A stretch of 37,959 bases of DNA from JAYWAM01 sp043782425 (GTDB lineage Bacteria > Pseudomonadota > Gammaproteobacteria > Burkholderiales > Usitatibacteraceae). Shown piece by piece: positions 17,605-26,116 of the stretch. Made by a program: the position numbers and the translations under genes. The stretch covers positions 1 through 37,959 of the forward strand of contig JAYWAM010000182.1 in NCBI GenBank assembly GCA_043782425.1, in the 5' to 3' direction. Numbering within the stretch: position 1 is the stretch's first letter; every line of letters starts with the position of its first letter. The notes below the pieces were generated by a model. The model saw nothing but the letters and a program-made list of their open reading frames with translations. It made no database searches and was not told the origin of the DNA.

Positions 17605-18489
17605 ATGCAAAAAAATATCGGCGTGGTGCTGATCGTAATTTTGGCGCTTGTTATGACTCTTGCAACGTCTGCCTACACGGTGGATCAACGCCAGGCGGCG
17701 ATCAAGTTTCGTTTCGGTGAAGTGGTGTCAGTAATACAGGATAAGCCGGGGCTATATTTCAAGCTGCCGTTGTTTGAAAGCCTGAAGTTTTACGATACGC
17801 GCGTCCAGACGCTCGATACCAAGGATGCGGAACGTATTCAAACCAAGGAGAAAAACAATGTCCTGGTTGATTCCTACGTTAAATACCGCATCATTGATGT
17901 GAAGCAGTATTTCGTTTCCACCCGAGGTGATCGCAACACCGCCGAAATTCGTCTTTCGCAAGGCATCAACGATGACCTGCGTGCGCAGTTTGGACAACGT
18001 TCTCTGGCCGATGTTATTTCCGGTGAACGCGATATTGTGATGGATCAGTTACGCGTCAAGTCAGACGAGGACGCGCGCAAGATCGGCATTAAAGTGATAG
18101 ACGTTCGGCTCAAGCGTGTCGATCTGGTTCCGGAAATTTCCAGCGATGTGTATCGCCGCATGGATTCCGAACGTAAACGTGTCGCCAACGAGCTGCGTTC
18201 CACCGGTGCTGGCGAGGCCGAGAAAATCCGCGCCGATGCCGACCGGCAACGCGAGATTATTCTCGCCGAAGCCTATCGCGATGCGCAGCGCACCAAGGGT
18301 GAGGGCGACGCCAAGGCTTCCGCCATTTATGCCCAAGCGTTCAGCAAGAATGCGGAATTCTATTCGTTTTACCGCAGCATGGAAGCCTACCGGCAGAGCT
18401 TCAAAAGCAAGGGCGATGTGATGATACTCGAGCCCAATTCTGATTTCTTCAAGTACCTGAAGAACCCCAATCGAACCGGCAAGAAATGA
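17605..18489 (+). CDS. hflC: HflC, SPFH-domain partner of HflK
   Basis: 294 residues with an N-terminal transmembrane helix (IGVVLIVILALVMTLATSAYTV), a band-7 domain (VDQRQAAIKFRFGEVVSVIQDKPGLYFKLP), the conserved VDVRLKRVDLP-like segment (VIDVRLKRVDLVPEISSDVYRRM) and the long coiled coil RMDSERKRVANELRSTGAGEAEKIRADADRQ. It pairs with HflK in the membrane complex that modulates FtsH. It lies 18 bases after hflK and overlaps the DUF2065 gene by ATGA. Confidence 0.96.
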   Translation: MQKNIGVVLIVILALVMTLATSAYTVDQRQAAIKFRFGEVVSVIQDKPGLYFKLPLFESLKFYDTRVQTLDTKDAERIQTKEKNNVLVDSYVKYRIIDVKQYFVSTRGDRNTAEIRLSQGINDDLRAQFGQRSLADVISGERDIVMDQLRVKSDEDARKIGIKVIDVRLKRVDLVPEISSDVYRRMDSERKRVANELRSTGAGEAEKIRADADRQREIILAEAYRDAQRTKGEGDAKASAIYAQAFSKNAEFYSFYRSMEAYRQSFKSKGDVMILEPNSDFFKYLKNPNRTGKK

Positions 18490-18680
18490 CAGTGTGGGAT
18501 GTTCTCCTGGCGGGCTTAGCGCTCATGTTGGTGCTCGAAGGCATTCTGCCTTTTGCAGCGCCACAAGCTTGGCGCGCAACTTTTCGCCGCATCGTAGAGC
18601 TTAGCGATGGGCAATTGCGTTTTGCCGGTTTGAGCTCCATGCTAGTTGGCCTGCTCGCTTTGATGATTGTGCTTTACTAA
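18486..18680 (+). CDS. DUF2065 (YjeT-like) small membrane protein
   Basis: 64 residues with two hydrophobic helices (VLLAGLALMLVLEGILPFAA and LSSMLVGLLALMIVLY) around the conserved loop PQAWRATFRRIVELSDGQLRFAGL. This matches the DUF2065 family found directly after hflC in many proteobacteria; its function is unknown. Its start overlaps the hflC stop (ATGA) and its stop overlaps the hisZ start (TAATG), so three genes are coupled. Confidence 0.9.
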   Translation: MTVWDVLLAGLALMLVLEGILPFAAPQAWRATFRRIVELSDGQLRFAGLSSMLVGLLALMIVLY

Positions 18681-19837
18681 TGCGCAATTGGCTGCTTCCG
18701 GAATATATTGAGGATGTCCTGCCTGATGAGGCATTGCGTCTGGAATGCATGCGCCGGACGTTGCTGGATTATTTTCGCGTGCACGGCTATCAACTCGTCA
18801 TGCCGCCCATGCTGGAATATGTCGAGTCGCTGCTTTCGGGAACCGGCCACGATTTGGACCTGGCGACTTTCAAGCTGGTCGACCAACTATCCGGGCGTCA
18901 CATGGGGGTGCGCGCTGACATTACGCCGCAGGTGGCGCGCATTGATGCGCATCTGCTGAATCGTCAGGGAGTGGCGCGGCTTTGTTATGCAGGCAGTGTG
19001 TTGCACGCCCTTCCTGCCGGGCTGACTAAGACGCGTGAGCCGTTTCAGGTCGGCGCCGAGTTGTACGGGCATGCTGGGCTGGAAAGTGACATCGAAATTC
19101 AGCAACTGATGATTGCTGCGCTTAAGCTTATCGGTGTCGGCGATGTGCATCTCGATATTGGCCATCCCGCCATATTTCGTTGCTTGCTGAACGAGTCAGA
19201 TTGTGGTGCGGAGCGCACGCAAGAAATGTTTCATGCGACACAAAGCAAGGATATTCCTGCTCTCAAACAGGCTACGCAGGGTCTGAGCTTGCAGGCGGCA
19301 TTTCTGACCTTGCCGACGCTTTACGGTGAACCCGGCATACTCAAGCGTGCGCGCGTACAATTGCCGCGCTTGCCGCAGATTGAGAAAGCCTTGAATGACC
19401 TTGAACGCCTCATCGCATCCATGACAACAAGCGGCGTGAAACTGAGCGTTGATCTTGCAGAACTTGGCGGCTTCAATTATGAGAGCGGCATTGTGTTTGC
19501 AGCTTTTGCCGAGGGCAGCCCGGATGCGGTGGCGCGTGGCGGGCGTTACGACGAGGTCGGCAAGGCTTTCGGGCGCGCTCGTCCGGCGACGGGGTTCAGC
19601 CTCGATCTGAAGCCGCTGCTCGGCCTGGTGCCGCAAGCCACATTGGCTGCGGGCATTGTCGCCCCGGCTGTAGCAGGCGATAGCGCATTGCAGGCAAAAA
19701 TGACTGCGCTGCGCATGGCGGGCGAGGTGGTGATTCAGGAATTGCCCGGTCATGAAGCGCACCGCGCCGAGCTGGGCTGTGTGCGCGAGCTTAAAAAAAT
19801 TGCAGGACAGTGGCAAATCGTGCCGCTGGCAAAGTAA
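18680..19837 (+). CDS. hisZ: ATP phosphoribosyltransferase regulatory subunit HisZ
   Basis: 385 residues resembling the catalytic domain of HisS (YIEDVLPDEALRLECMRRTLLDYF; VRADITPQVARIDAHLLN; GGFNYESGIVFAAFAEG; RGGRYDEVG) but lacking the anticodon-binding domain and the HisS-specific LVRGLDYY motif. HisZ forms an octamer with short-form HisG and is required for the first step of histidine synthesis in organisms with a short HisG, which this genome is therefore expected to have elsewhere. Its place between hflC/DUF2065 and purA is typical of Betaproteobacteria. Confidence 0.95.
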   Translation: MRNWLLPEYIEDVLPDEALRLECMRRTLLDYFRVHGYQLVMPPMLEYVESLLSGTGHDLDLATFKLVDQLSGRHMGVRADITPQVARIDAHLLNRQGVARLCYAGSVLHALPAGLTKTREPFQVGAELYGHAGLESDIEIQQLMIAALKLIGVGDVHLDIGHPAIFRCLLNESDCGAERTQEMFHATQSKDIPALKQATQGLSLQAAFLTLPTLYGEPGILKRARVQLPRLPQIEKALNDLERLIASMTTSGVKLSVDLAELGGFNYESGIVFAAFAEGSPDAVARGGRYDEVGKAFGRARPATGFSLDLKPLLGLVPQATLAAGIVAPAVAGDSALQAKMTALRMAGEVVIQELPGHEAHRAELGCVRELKKIAGQWQIVPLAK

Positions 19838-19849
19838 AGGAAAGACGGT

Positions 19850-21142
19850 ATGGCGAAGAATGTGGTGGTTATCGGCACGCAATGGGGCGATGAAGGCAAG
19901 GGCAAGATTGTAGACTGGCTCACAGACAATGTCGCGGGTGTGGTGCGGTTTCAGGGCGGACACAACGCCGGACACACGCTCGTCATTGGCGGCAAAAAGA
20001 CCATAGTACGTTTAATCCCGAGCGGCATCATGCATCCCAAGGTGACTTGTTACATCGGTAACGGCGTCGTGGTGTCGCCGCGCGCTCTCCTCGATGAAAT
20101 CGCCGAGCTAGAGCGCGTTGGTCTGGAGGTGGTAAAACGTCTGCGCATTTCCGAAGCGTGCGCGCTTATCCTTCCCCATCATGTCGCCCTCGACAAGGCG
20201 CGTGAATTGGCCAAAGGCGAAGCCAAGCTCGGCACCACCGGGCGCGGCATCGGCCCGGCTTATGAGGACAAAGTGGCGCGCCGCGCCATTCGCGTGCAAG
20301 ACTTGTTCGCGCGCGAACGCTTCGCCGCTAAACTTGGGGAAGTGCTCGATTATCACAACTTCGTGCTCAAGCATTATTTCAAAGCCGAAACCGTGGACTT
20401 TCAGGCGATACTCGACGAGACGCTGGAAATGGCCGAGAAACTCAAGCCGATGGTGGCTGATGTGTCGGGCGAGCTCAATGCCTTGATGCGCGCTGGCAAA
20501 AGCCTGTTGTTTGAAGGCGCGCAGGCGGCGCTGCTCGATATTGACCACGGCACTTATCCGTTCGTCACCTCAAGCAATTGCGTCGCAGGTCAAGCCTCTG
20601 CCGGCGCCGGGGTCGGTCCGCAGGCGCTGCATTATGTGCTCGGCGTGGCCAAGGCGTATACCACGCGCGTCGGCGCCGGGCCGTTCCCCACTGAGCTCGA
20701 TGACGAGGTGAGCGAGCATCTGCGCTCGCGCGGCAATGAGTATGGCTCGGTCACCGGGCGTCCGCGTCGTTGCGGCTGGTTTGATGCTGCGGCGTTAAAA
20801 CGTGCCGTGCAGATTAACGGCGTATCGGGGGTTTGTATCACCAAGCTTGATGTGCTCGATGGGCTCGATATAGTGCGTGTGGCGGTCGGCTACAAGGTAG
20901 CAGGTGAAATACGTGACATTCTGCCGGTGGGCGCCGAAGCGCTGGCCATTTGCGAGCCAATCTACGAGGAGCACGTGGGCTGGAAAGAAAGCACCTTGGG
21001 CATCCAGAGCTTCGATGCCTTGCCGCAGAACGCAAAGAATTACCTGAAACGCCTGGAACAGTTGGTGGGCGCGCCCATAGACATAATTTCAACCGGTCCG
21101 GATCGCGTAGAGACTATCGTGCTACGCCATCCGTTTCATTGA
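19850..21142 (+). CDS. purA: adenylosuccinate synthetase
   Basis: 430 residues; joins IMP and aspartate with GTP to form adenylosuccinate in AMP synthesis. The N-terminal P-loop QWGDEGKGK (11–19), the IMP/active-site segment GGHNAGHT, GTTGRGIGPAYEDK, FEGAQAALLDIDHGTYPFVTSSN and the C-terminal GRPRRCGWFD and ISTGPDR are intact. It starts 12 bases after hisZ with an AAAGGAAAG ribosome site. Its stop codon is immediately adjacent to the 3' CCA of a tRNA-Leu on the opposite strand, leaving no room for a dedicated terminator. Confidence 0.98.
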   Translation: MAKNVVVIGTQWGDEGKGKIVDWLTDNVAGVVRFQGGHNAGHTLVIGGKKTIVRLIPSGIMHPKVTCYIGNGVVVSPRALLDEIAELERVGLEVVKRLRISEACALILPHHVALDKARELAKGEAKLGTTGRGIGPAYEDKVARRAIRVQDLFARERFAAKLGEVLDYHNFVLKHYFKAETVDFQAILDETLEMAEKLKPMVADVSGELNALMRAGKSLLFEGAQAALLDIDHGTYPFVTSSNCVAGQASAGAGVGPQALHYVLGVAKAYTTRVGAGPFPTELDDEVSEHLRSRGNEYGSVTGRPRRCGWFDAAALKRAVQINGVSGVCITKLDVLDGLDIVRVAVGYKVAGEIRDILPVGAEALAICEPIYEEHVGWKESTLGIQSFDALPQNAKNYLKRLEQLVGAPIDIISTGPDRVETIVLRHPFH

Positions 21143-21229
21143 TGGTGCCCAGAAGAGGACTCGAACCTCCACAGTGTTGCCACCGCTAGGACCTGAACCT
21201 AGTGCGTCTACCAATTCCGCCATCTGGGC
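21143..21229 (-). tRNA. tRNA-Leu (anticodon CAG)
   Basis: Read on the minus strand: acceptor stem GCCCAGA pairs with TCTGGGC; D-arm GCGGAATTGGTAGACGC; anticodon stem CTAGG/CCTAG with loop TTCAGGT (anticodon CAG); a long class II variable arm (CGGTGGCAACACTGTG); T-loop TTCGAGT; discriminator A; and an encoded CCA at 21143–21145. The long variable arm and the anticodon identify leucine. It is convergent with purA. Confidence 0.97.
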
Positions 21230-21230
21230 A

Positions 21231-21260
21231 TGAGGCGCGTAATATGTATATTACACCTCA
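21231..21260 (-). promoter_or_regulatory. imperfect palindrome in the tRNA-Leu/rnr divergent promoter region
   Basis: TGAGG(21231–21235)–cgc–GTAATAT–gt–ATATTAC–a–CCTCA(21256–21260) is an inverted repeat directly 5' of the tRNA. On the minus strand it supplies TAATAT/TATACAT-like −10 boxes at a suitable distance from the tRNA. No −35 box of good quality is clear. Whether it is an operator or only promoter geometry is unknown. Confidence 0.4.
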
Positions 21261-21294
21261 GGCAAGCCGCGCAATTTAATAGGAAACCCCCACT

Positions 21295-23730
21295 TTGTCA
21301 ATCAAGAAGAAAACCCTGCGACTGTCGGACCCGTATCTGGAGCGCGAGCAAGGGCGCTATGCCAACCCGCTTCCCAGTCGCGAAATGATCCTTCAGGTGC
21401 TGGAAAGCGAGGGCATTCCGGTCGAAGAACAGGAACTGGTCAGCAAGCTCGACATCGCTACAGACGAGCGCGAATCCTTCACGCGCCGCATCAACGCGAT
21501 GGAGCGCGAAGGCCAGTTGATGCGCAACCGCAAGGGGGCATTGTGCCTGCTGGGGAAAATCGATCTCATCACCGGCAAGGTGCAAGGCCATCCCGATGGT
21601 TTCGGTTTTCTGATTCCCGACGATGGTTCTCCCGATCTGTTTCTCGGCCCCAAGCAAATGCACAAAGCGTTGCATGGCGACCGCGTCATGGCGCGCGAGT
21701 CAGGCGTGGACCGCAAGGGTCGGCGCGAAGCTAGCATTGTCGAGGTGATCGAGCGCGTCAACGAGCGCATAGTCGGGCGTCTTTTTGAGGAGCATGGCAT
21801 TTTGTTTCTGGTGGCCGAGAACAAGCGCATCAACCAGGATATTCTGATCGAGCCCGGCTATGACGGCGGCGCAAAACCCGGGCAGATAGTCATGGGCCAG
21901 GTGGTTGCGCAGCCTTCCAAACAGTCTGAGCCTATCGCGCGCGTGGTGGAAATCCTCGGCAACTATGCCGACCCCGGCATGGAAATCGAGATTGCACTGC
22001 GCAAACACCAGCTTCCCTATGAGTTCCCCGAAGACGTTTTGGCGCTGGAAAAGAAGGCGCCTAAAAAAGTCGGCGCCAAGGATATTGAAGGACGCGAAGA
22101 CCTGCGCAAACTGCCGTTTGTGACCATAGACGGCGAAACCGCCAAGGATTTTGATGACGCGGTGTTTTGCGAAAAGCAAGGCAAAGGCTTGCGCTTGCTG
22201 GTCGCCATCGCCGACGTAAGTTACTACGTGAAGCCGGGCGATGCATTTGATCGCGAGGGAAGGTTGCGCGGCAATTCGGTGTATTTTCCGCGCCGCGTGA
22301 TTCCCATGCTGCCCGAGGTGTTATCCAACGGCTTGTGCTCGCTCAAGCCGCGTGAAGACCGACTGGTCATGGTATGCGACATGGCGATAGCCGGGGCCGG
22401 CCAGAATGCCGGGCAGATCAAGAGCTACAAGTTTTACCCTGCGGTGATTCATTCGCAGCAGCGCTTAACTTATACCCAGGTCGCCGCATTTCTTACAGCA
22501 GAAGACGGCCAGGCGCGCGCCGCCTCGGGCGTTGAACCTGCTCTGTTTCCTCACATCGTGCATCTCAACGAAGTGTTTCATGCCTTGTTGCAGGCGCGCC
22601 ATAAACGCGGCGCCATCGACTTTGAATCCTCAGAGACCGAAATGGTGTTTAACGATCAAGGCAAGATAGAGCGTATTGTTCCGGTGCATCGTAACGATGC
22701 CCATCGCTTGATTGAGGAGTGCATGCTCGCGGCCAATGTGTGCACCGCTGACTACATTCTCAAGCATGAACACACCGCGCTGTATCGCGTGCATGAAGGC
22801 CCCACCCCGGAAAAACTCGAAGCCTTGCGCACCTTCCTGAAAGATTTCGGCTTAAGCCTAAGCGGCGGCGCCAAACCGCAGGCCAAGGACTACGCGCAGT
22901 TGCTGGAGAAAGTAAAACCGCGCCCCGACATGCAATTGTTGCAGACCGTCATGTTGCGCTCCTTGCAGCAGGCGGTTTACGCGCCGGATAACGCCGGGCA
23001 TTTTGGCCTCGCCTACGAGGCCTACACGCATTTCACGTCACCCATTCGCCGCTATCCCGATCTGCTCATCCATCGCGCCATCAAGGCGATACTGACCGGT
23101 GAAACCTATCGCCCGCACCTGAGCTGGAAAGACATCGGCATACATTGTTCGCAGACCGAACGCCGTGCCGACGACGCCACGCGCGACGTGCAGGCGTGGC
23201 TCAAGTGTTTTTATATGCAGGATCGCCTGGGCGATACTTTTGAAGGAACCATCAGCGGCGTAGCCAGTTTCGGCATTTTCGTTTCCCTGGACGATGTATT
23301 TGTCGAAGGGCTGGTGCACGTCTCCGATCTGGGACAGGATTACTTCCACTTCGATGCGGCGAAACATTGCATCAGCGGCGAGCGTAGCGGCAAGCGTTAT
23401 CAGCTTGGCGGTCGTGTCGCGGTGCGCGTTGCGCGCGTCGATCTGGAAACCAGCCGTATAGATTTCGCGTTGCTCGAAGCAGGCAAGCTTGAGCCTGCGT
23501 CGAAAGCGCCGCGTGGCGCCGTCAAGGGGAAACCTGCGCCAGCAGAGGAGTCCCCACCAGCGCCCATGCCTAAGCAGACCAAGGCCGCCAAGGGCGCCTC
23601 CAAGAAAGCTCACAAGACGCCAACTCTGGACGACGAGGCGTCTAGCCATCGTGAACAGGCTGCGCCGCATAGCAAGACAGAGCGCAAGACTGGCGGCAAG
23701 GGCATGTTGCTCAACAAGAAGCGCAAGTAA
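21295..23730 (+). CDS. rnr: ribonuclease R (VacB)
   Basis: 811 residues starting at TTG 21295, with AGGAA nine bases upstream. Order: N-terminal winged helix (PSREMILQVLESEGIPVEEQELVSKL); two cold-shock domains (GHPDGFGFLIPDDGSPDLFL); the RNB catalytic domain with the acidic signature TAKDFDDAVFCE and ADVSYYV; an S1 domain (LGDTFEGTISGVASFGIFVSLDDVFVEGLVHVS); and a lysine-rich tail of ~70 residues. It is a processive 3'–5' exoribonuclease that degrades structured RNA and assists rRNA quality control. rlmB follows 11 bases later, a common pairing. Confidence 0.97.
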   Translation: MSIKKKTLRLSDPYLEREQGRYANPLPSREMILQVLESEGIPVEEQELVSKLDIATDERESFTRRINAMEREGQLMRNRKGALCLLGKIDLITGKVQGHPDGFGFLIPDDGSPDLFLGPKQMHKALHGDRVMARESGVDRKGRREASIVEVIERVNERIVGRLFEEHGILFLVAENKRINQDILIEPGYDGGAKPGQIVMGQVVAQPSKQSEPIARVVEILGNYADPGMEIEIALRKHQLPYEFPEDVLALEKKAPKKVGAKDIEGREDLRKLPFVTIDGETAKDFDDAVFCEKQGKGLRLLVAIADVSYYVKPGDAFDREGRLRGNSVYFPRRVIPMLPEVLSNGLCSLKPREDRLVMVCDMAIAGAGQNAGQIKSYKFYPAVIHSQQRLTYTQVAAFLTAEDGQARAASGVEPALFPHIVHLNEVFHALLQARHKRGAIDFESSETEMVFNDQGKIERIVPVHRNDAHRLIEECMLAANVCTADYILKHEHTALYRVHEGPTPEKLEALRTFLKDFGLSLSGGAKPQAKDYAQLLEKVKPRPDMQLLQTVMLRSLQQAVYAPDNAGHFGLAYEAYTHFTSPIRRYPDLLIHRAIKAILTGETYRPHLSWKDIGIHCSQTERRADDATRDVQAWLKCFYMQDRLGDTFEGTISGVASFGIFVSLDDVFVEGLVHVSDLGQDYFHFDAAKHCISGERSGKRYQLGGRVAVRVARVDLETSRIDFALLEAGKLEPASKAPRGAVKGKPAPAEESPPAPMPKQTKAAKGASKKAHKTPTLDDEASSHREQAAPHSKTERKTGGKGMLLNKKRK

Positions 23731-23741
23731 CAGCGCCGACA

Positions 23742-24488
23742 ATGTCGAAGGCCCAGACCATTTTCGGTTTTCATGCAGTCATCAGCCGCATGCGCACCCA
23801 TGCCGGATCGGTGCGCGAGCTTTATGTGACTGAAGGCCGGCACGATGCGCGTATGAAGGATGTGCTCAAGCTGGCGGCGGAAAAAAATCTACGCGTCATG
23901 ACCATAGATGCATCGCGCCTCGACGGCATGGCCGGCGGCGCGCGCCACCAAGGTATTGTCGCCACGGTCGATGCGACGCAGCTTGCGCAGTTCGTTGATG
24001 ATGTGCTCGATGTATTGACCGTACCGCCGTTTTTGCTGGTGCTGGACGGTGTGCAAGACCCGCACAATCTGGGCGCCTGCCTGCGCGTTGCCGATGCGGC
24101 AGGCGTGCACGCCGTCATCGCTCCCAAGGATCGCAGCGTCGGCCTGACTTCCGCCGCCATCAAGGTGGCTTCCGGCGCGGCGGAAAGCGTGCCGTATATC
24201 ACGGTGACCAATCTGGCGCGCACCCTGCGCGAGATCAAAGAGCGCAATATCCGCGTAATCGGCGCCGATGAAAATGGCGGCAGCGATCTGTTTCACGCCA
24301 AATTCAGCGGCGCCATCGCCTGGGTATTGGGCGCCGAAGGCGAAGGGTTGCGCAGACTCACCAGGGAAACCTGCGACGAAATTGTCAGCATCCCCATGTT
24401 CGGCAGCGTCGCCAGCCTGAACGTATCGGTCGCCGCAGGCGTTTGCCTGTTTGAAGCCCGTCGCCAGCGGGAAAACTCGTTACGGTGA
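23742..24488 (+). CDS. rlmB: 23S rRNA (guanosine2251-2'-O)-methyltransferase RlmB
   Basis: 248 residues of the SpoU/TrmH (SPOUT) family. The N-terminal substrate-binding domain begins IFGFHAVISRM; the knot motifs are LDGVQDPHNLGACLR (motif 1, with the catalytic Asn-Leu-Gly-Ala-X-X-Arg), WVLGAEGEGL (motif 2) and IPMFGSVASLNVSVAAGVCLFEARRQR (motif 3). It 2'-O-methylates G2251 in the P loop of 23S rRNA. A decayed transposon begins two bases after its stop. Confidence 0.96.
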   Translation: MSKAQTIFGFHAVISRMRTHAGSVRELYVTEGRHDARMKDVLKLAAEKNLRVMTIDASRLDGMAGGARHQGIVATVDATQLAQFVDDVLDVLTVPPFLLVLDGVQDPHNLGACLRVADAAGVHAVIAPKDRSVGLTSAAIKVASGAAESVPYITVTNLARTLREIKERNIRVIGADENGGSDLFHAKFSGAIAWVLGAEGEGLRRLTRETCDEIVSIPMFGSVASLNVSVAAGVCLFEARRQRENSLR

Positions 24489-24489
24489 T

Positions 24490-24733
24490 GAACCTTCGGG
24501 GTCAGTGTAACCATTCCTTTTGCGTGGCCGATGATTTAGACTAATGCGCGGATACGCACCGCAGTCAATCTTGGAATTGGTGTTGGCGACGCGCGCTTTC
24601 GGGAAGAGCTTGAAGCGGCACAGCAGGCTAAGAAGAAGGGCGGTCGCAAACGCAAGCATGAACCCGCGCAGGTTGGCGACCAGGCCGCTTTGTTTTGAAA
24701 AGAATGGTTACACTGGCCCCACCCCGAGCGTTC
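24490..24733. mobile_element. internally deleted REP-associated transposase element (copy A)
   Basis: The left end (24490–24516) and the right end (24702 to about 24733, with small changes) are inverted copies of one another (…GGGGTCAGTGTAACCATTC / GAATGGTTACACTG…CCCC). Between them only the 5' leader (to ~24545) and a 3' coding remnant survive. The remnant, on the plus strand, reads RIRTAVNLGIGVGDARF, then REELEAAQQAKKKGGRKRKH, ending in LF and a stop just before the right repeat. Copy C at 32415 continues the same leader into a Y1-transposase N-terminus, which identifies the parent element. The gap 24734–24813 holds nothing further that I recognise. Confidence 0.7.
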
Positions 24734-24813
24734 TCTGAGCGTTTGGAAATCCGCCAAATTCTACTTTATTTCTGTGTGACTTCGAGACGAAATAGATGGT
24801 CTAGGAGGGTATA

Positions 24814-25128
24814 TTGAAAATACACACAACTGCCGCCCTTATCCCGATTGCATTGGCGTTGGTGTACGCATTCTTCTTCTGGAATTCGCTGAGAAAAATT
24901 GATAACTTTTGCAACAGCGTCGACTCTAGTACGAAGATAAGCGAGTTGCGGGCATTGGCGGAACGAACAGGCGTCGATCTTCGTGGGCCGATAGAAATGT
25001 CGGCGTCGTCAGGTACATATGTCTACGCAGTTGCGGCAAGTGGATTTACAGTTGGTGAGTATGCATGCAGGCTCCGGGGAGCCAGCTTAACCACAAATGT
25101 TGTCAGTAAACGTCTTGGATACAAATAG
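24814..25128 (+). CDS. small single-pass membrane or exported protein of unknown function
   Basis: 104 residues starting at TTG 24814, supported by a strong AGGAGGG ribosome site 4–5 bases upstream (24803–24809). One N-terminal hydrophobic helix (residues 6–23, AALIPIALALVYAFFFW) acts as an anchor or signal. Two Cys (NNFCNSV-like DNFCNSVDS and YACRLRG) in the exported part could form a disulfide. I do not recognise the family. It is isolated among repeats, and its base composition is more AT-rich than the backbone. Confidence 0.5.
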   Translation: MKIHTTAALIPIALALVYAFFFWNSLRKIDNFCNSVDSSTKISELRALAERTGVDLRGPIEMSASSGTYVYAVAASGFTVGEYACRLRGASLTTNVVSKRLGYK

Positions 25129-25146
25129 AGAACGAAACCACGCGCC

Positions 25147-25223
25147 GGGGTCAGGTCTTTGATATTGCGCCCAGGGTCAAGTCTTTGAATATCGCAAAAA
25201 ATGGTTCCCCGCTTTCGCGGGGA
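25147..25223. repeat. tandem GGGTCA…GTCTTTGA repeat and a REP-like hairpin
   Basis: Two similar units, GGGGTCAGGTCTTTGATATT (from 25147) and AGGGTCAAGTCTTTGAATAT (from 25173), lie 26 bases apart. They are followed by the hairpin TCCCCGC–TTTC–GCGGGGA (25206–25223), of the kind seen in GTCATCCCCGCGAAAGCGGGG-type repeats. There is no T-tract. The sequences look like the debris of REP-associated transposon ends. Confidence 0.6.
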
Positions 25224-25290
25224 TGACAGATGTTTGGAGGTTCTTGAACCCGTTTCACAGCAGCTTGAATCGCGCCTGAAGTTCTCTCCC

Positions 25291-25311
25291 ACGCCCGCTG
25301 CTTGCGGGCGT
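25291..25311 (-). terminator. hairpin downstream of the ORF6N-like remnant
   Basis: ACGCCCGC–TGCTT–GCGGGCGT is a perfect 8-bp stem with a 5-base loop, 20 bases past the minus-strand stop of the ORF6N-like fragment. It looks like that gene's old terminator; its T-tract is missing on the minus strand (TGGGAG follows), while TTCTAATTT follows on the plus strand. Confidence 0.5.
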
Positions 25312-25330
25312 TTCTAATTTAGCCGTCAGG

Positions 25331-25432
25331 TTACTTGCTGTCGTCAGTAACAAATCTGATGCGACGTTTCTTCGCGGGCTCAGGCGGCGCCATCAATTCG
25401 TGGATCGCCTCGAACAACTGCTTCAACTCAAA
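25331..25432 (-). pseudogene. C-terminal fragment of an ORF6N/KilA-N-like protein
   Basis: On the minus strand the last ~33 codons before the TAA at 25331–25333 read FELKQLFEAIHELMAPPEPA, followed by KKRRIRFVTDDSK. This matches what I remember of the C-terminal end of ORF6N-domain proteins (…AI.ELM.PPEP.KR.IGFV…), DNA-binding proteins linked to phages and toxin–antitoxin regions. The DNA-binding domain is absent: upstream the sequence changes directly into the truncated PIN gene. Confidence 0.55.
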
Positions 25433-25721
25433 CCGCAGGCTACGACGTGATCGTCGTCGGGACCATTGGGCACGATGCGCGGCACGGCGAGTGGGGAGAC
25501 GACGAGCGCTATGCGGCGCAAATTATCGACGATGCTTTGCGCGGCAAGGCCAGGCGCGCGGCGAACTTATGGCGCGACAACACATCGTGCAATTCCGCCA
25601 GGAGCGTCTCACTGGTGCAAAACTGAAACGTTTGCGCCTTGGCCGCATCGACCAGGCGCCGCGGCGGGCCTGGGGTGAGGACGCCCGACACCAGCGTATT
25701 CGTGTCGAGCACGATGCGCAT
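25423..25721 (-). pseudogene. frameshifted and truncated PIN-domain toxin
   Basis: The ATG at 25721 begins MRIVLDTNTLVSGVLTPGPP, the N-terminus of the 'putative toxin, PIN family' group (first catalytic Asp in LDTN), continuing CTSETLLAELHDVLSRHKFAARL. The frame then shifts: in the next minus-strand frame the protein resumes AAQSIVDNLRRIALVVSPLAVPR and VPNGPDDDHVVAC, matching the family's IVPxDPDDDHVxACA segment, then stops at 25423, where the ORF6N-like fragment takes over. The last PIN acidic motif (…SGD) is gone, so the toxin should be inactive. Confidence 0.75.
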
Positions 25722-25723
25722 GC

Positions 25724-25959
25724 TCAGGCGTGGCTACGGCGTTCGCGCCGTGCGGCCTGAACCTCCGCGTCGATTTCCTCTTCGGACAGCGGTGGCAAGT
25801 TCAATGCATCCAGTTTCGCACGGCCGCAGTGAGCTGTGCTGCAGCCGCAGTACGCTCTTCGCGCGCGGCAAGAAATTCCACAAAGTCCGCCACCTCGGCC
25901 AAACGTTGCGGCGGCAGTTGCTTCAGTTTCTCGATCAGGGCAGGTTCGATGGCGCTCAT
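25724..25959 (-). pseudogene. frameshifted antitoxin partner of the PIN gene
   Basis: From ATG 25959 (minus) the frame reads MSAIEPALIEKLKQLPPQRL, then AEVADFVEFLAAREERTAAA, then stops early. After a one-base shift near 25820–25840 it continues AKLDALNLPPLSEEEIDAEV and QAARRERRSHA, ending at 25724, two bases before the PIN start. The halves together match small DUF2281-like antitoxins that pair with PIN toxins. The span is 236 bases, not a multiple of three, which confirms the shift. Confidence 0.7.
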
Positions 25960-26116
25960 AGAGACACTCCTGGTAGTTGTGGCGCTCAGCGGCCTTGCTG
26001 CGCGAGCACCGATTTTAGCACTTGCATCATGAAGCGTTGCTGTGGTTCCGGCAATTGGCTGATGTTGACGGCGCTTGGTGACGAATCACATCGGGTCGAG
26101 TTGTGGAGAAGCTATC

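Noticed and set aside
23038..23742. 234-residue minus-strand ORF
   Set aside because: Antisense to the RNB/S1 region of rnr, which is fully conserved.
25335..25760. 141-residue plus-strand ORF in the decayed toxin region
   Set aside because: It is the arginine-rich reverse complement of the PIN and ORF6N-like coding sequence, which reads as recognisable protein on the minus strand.
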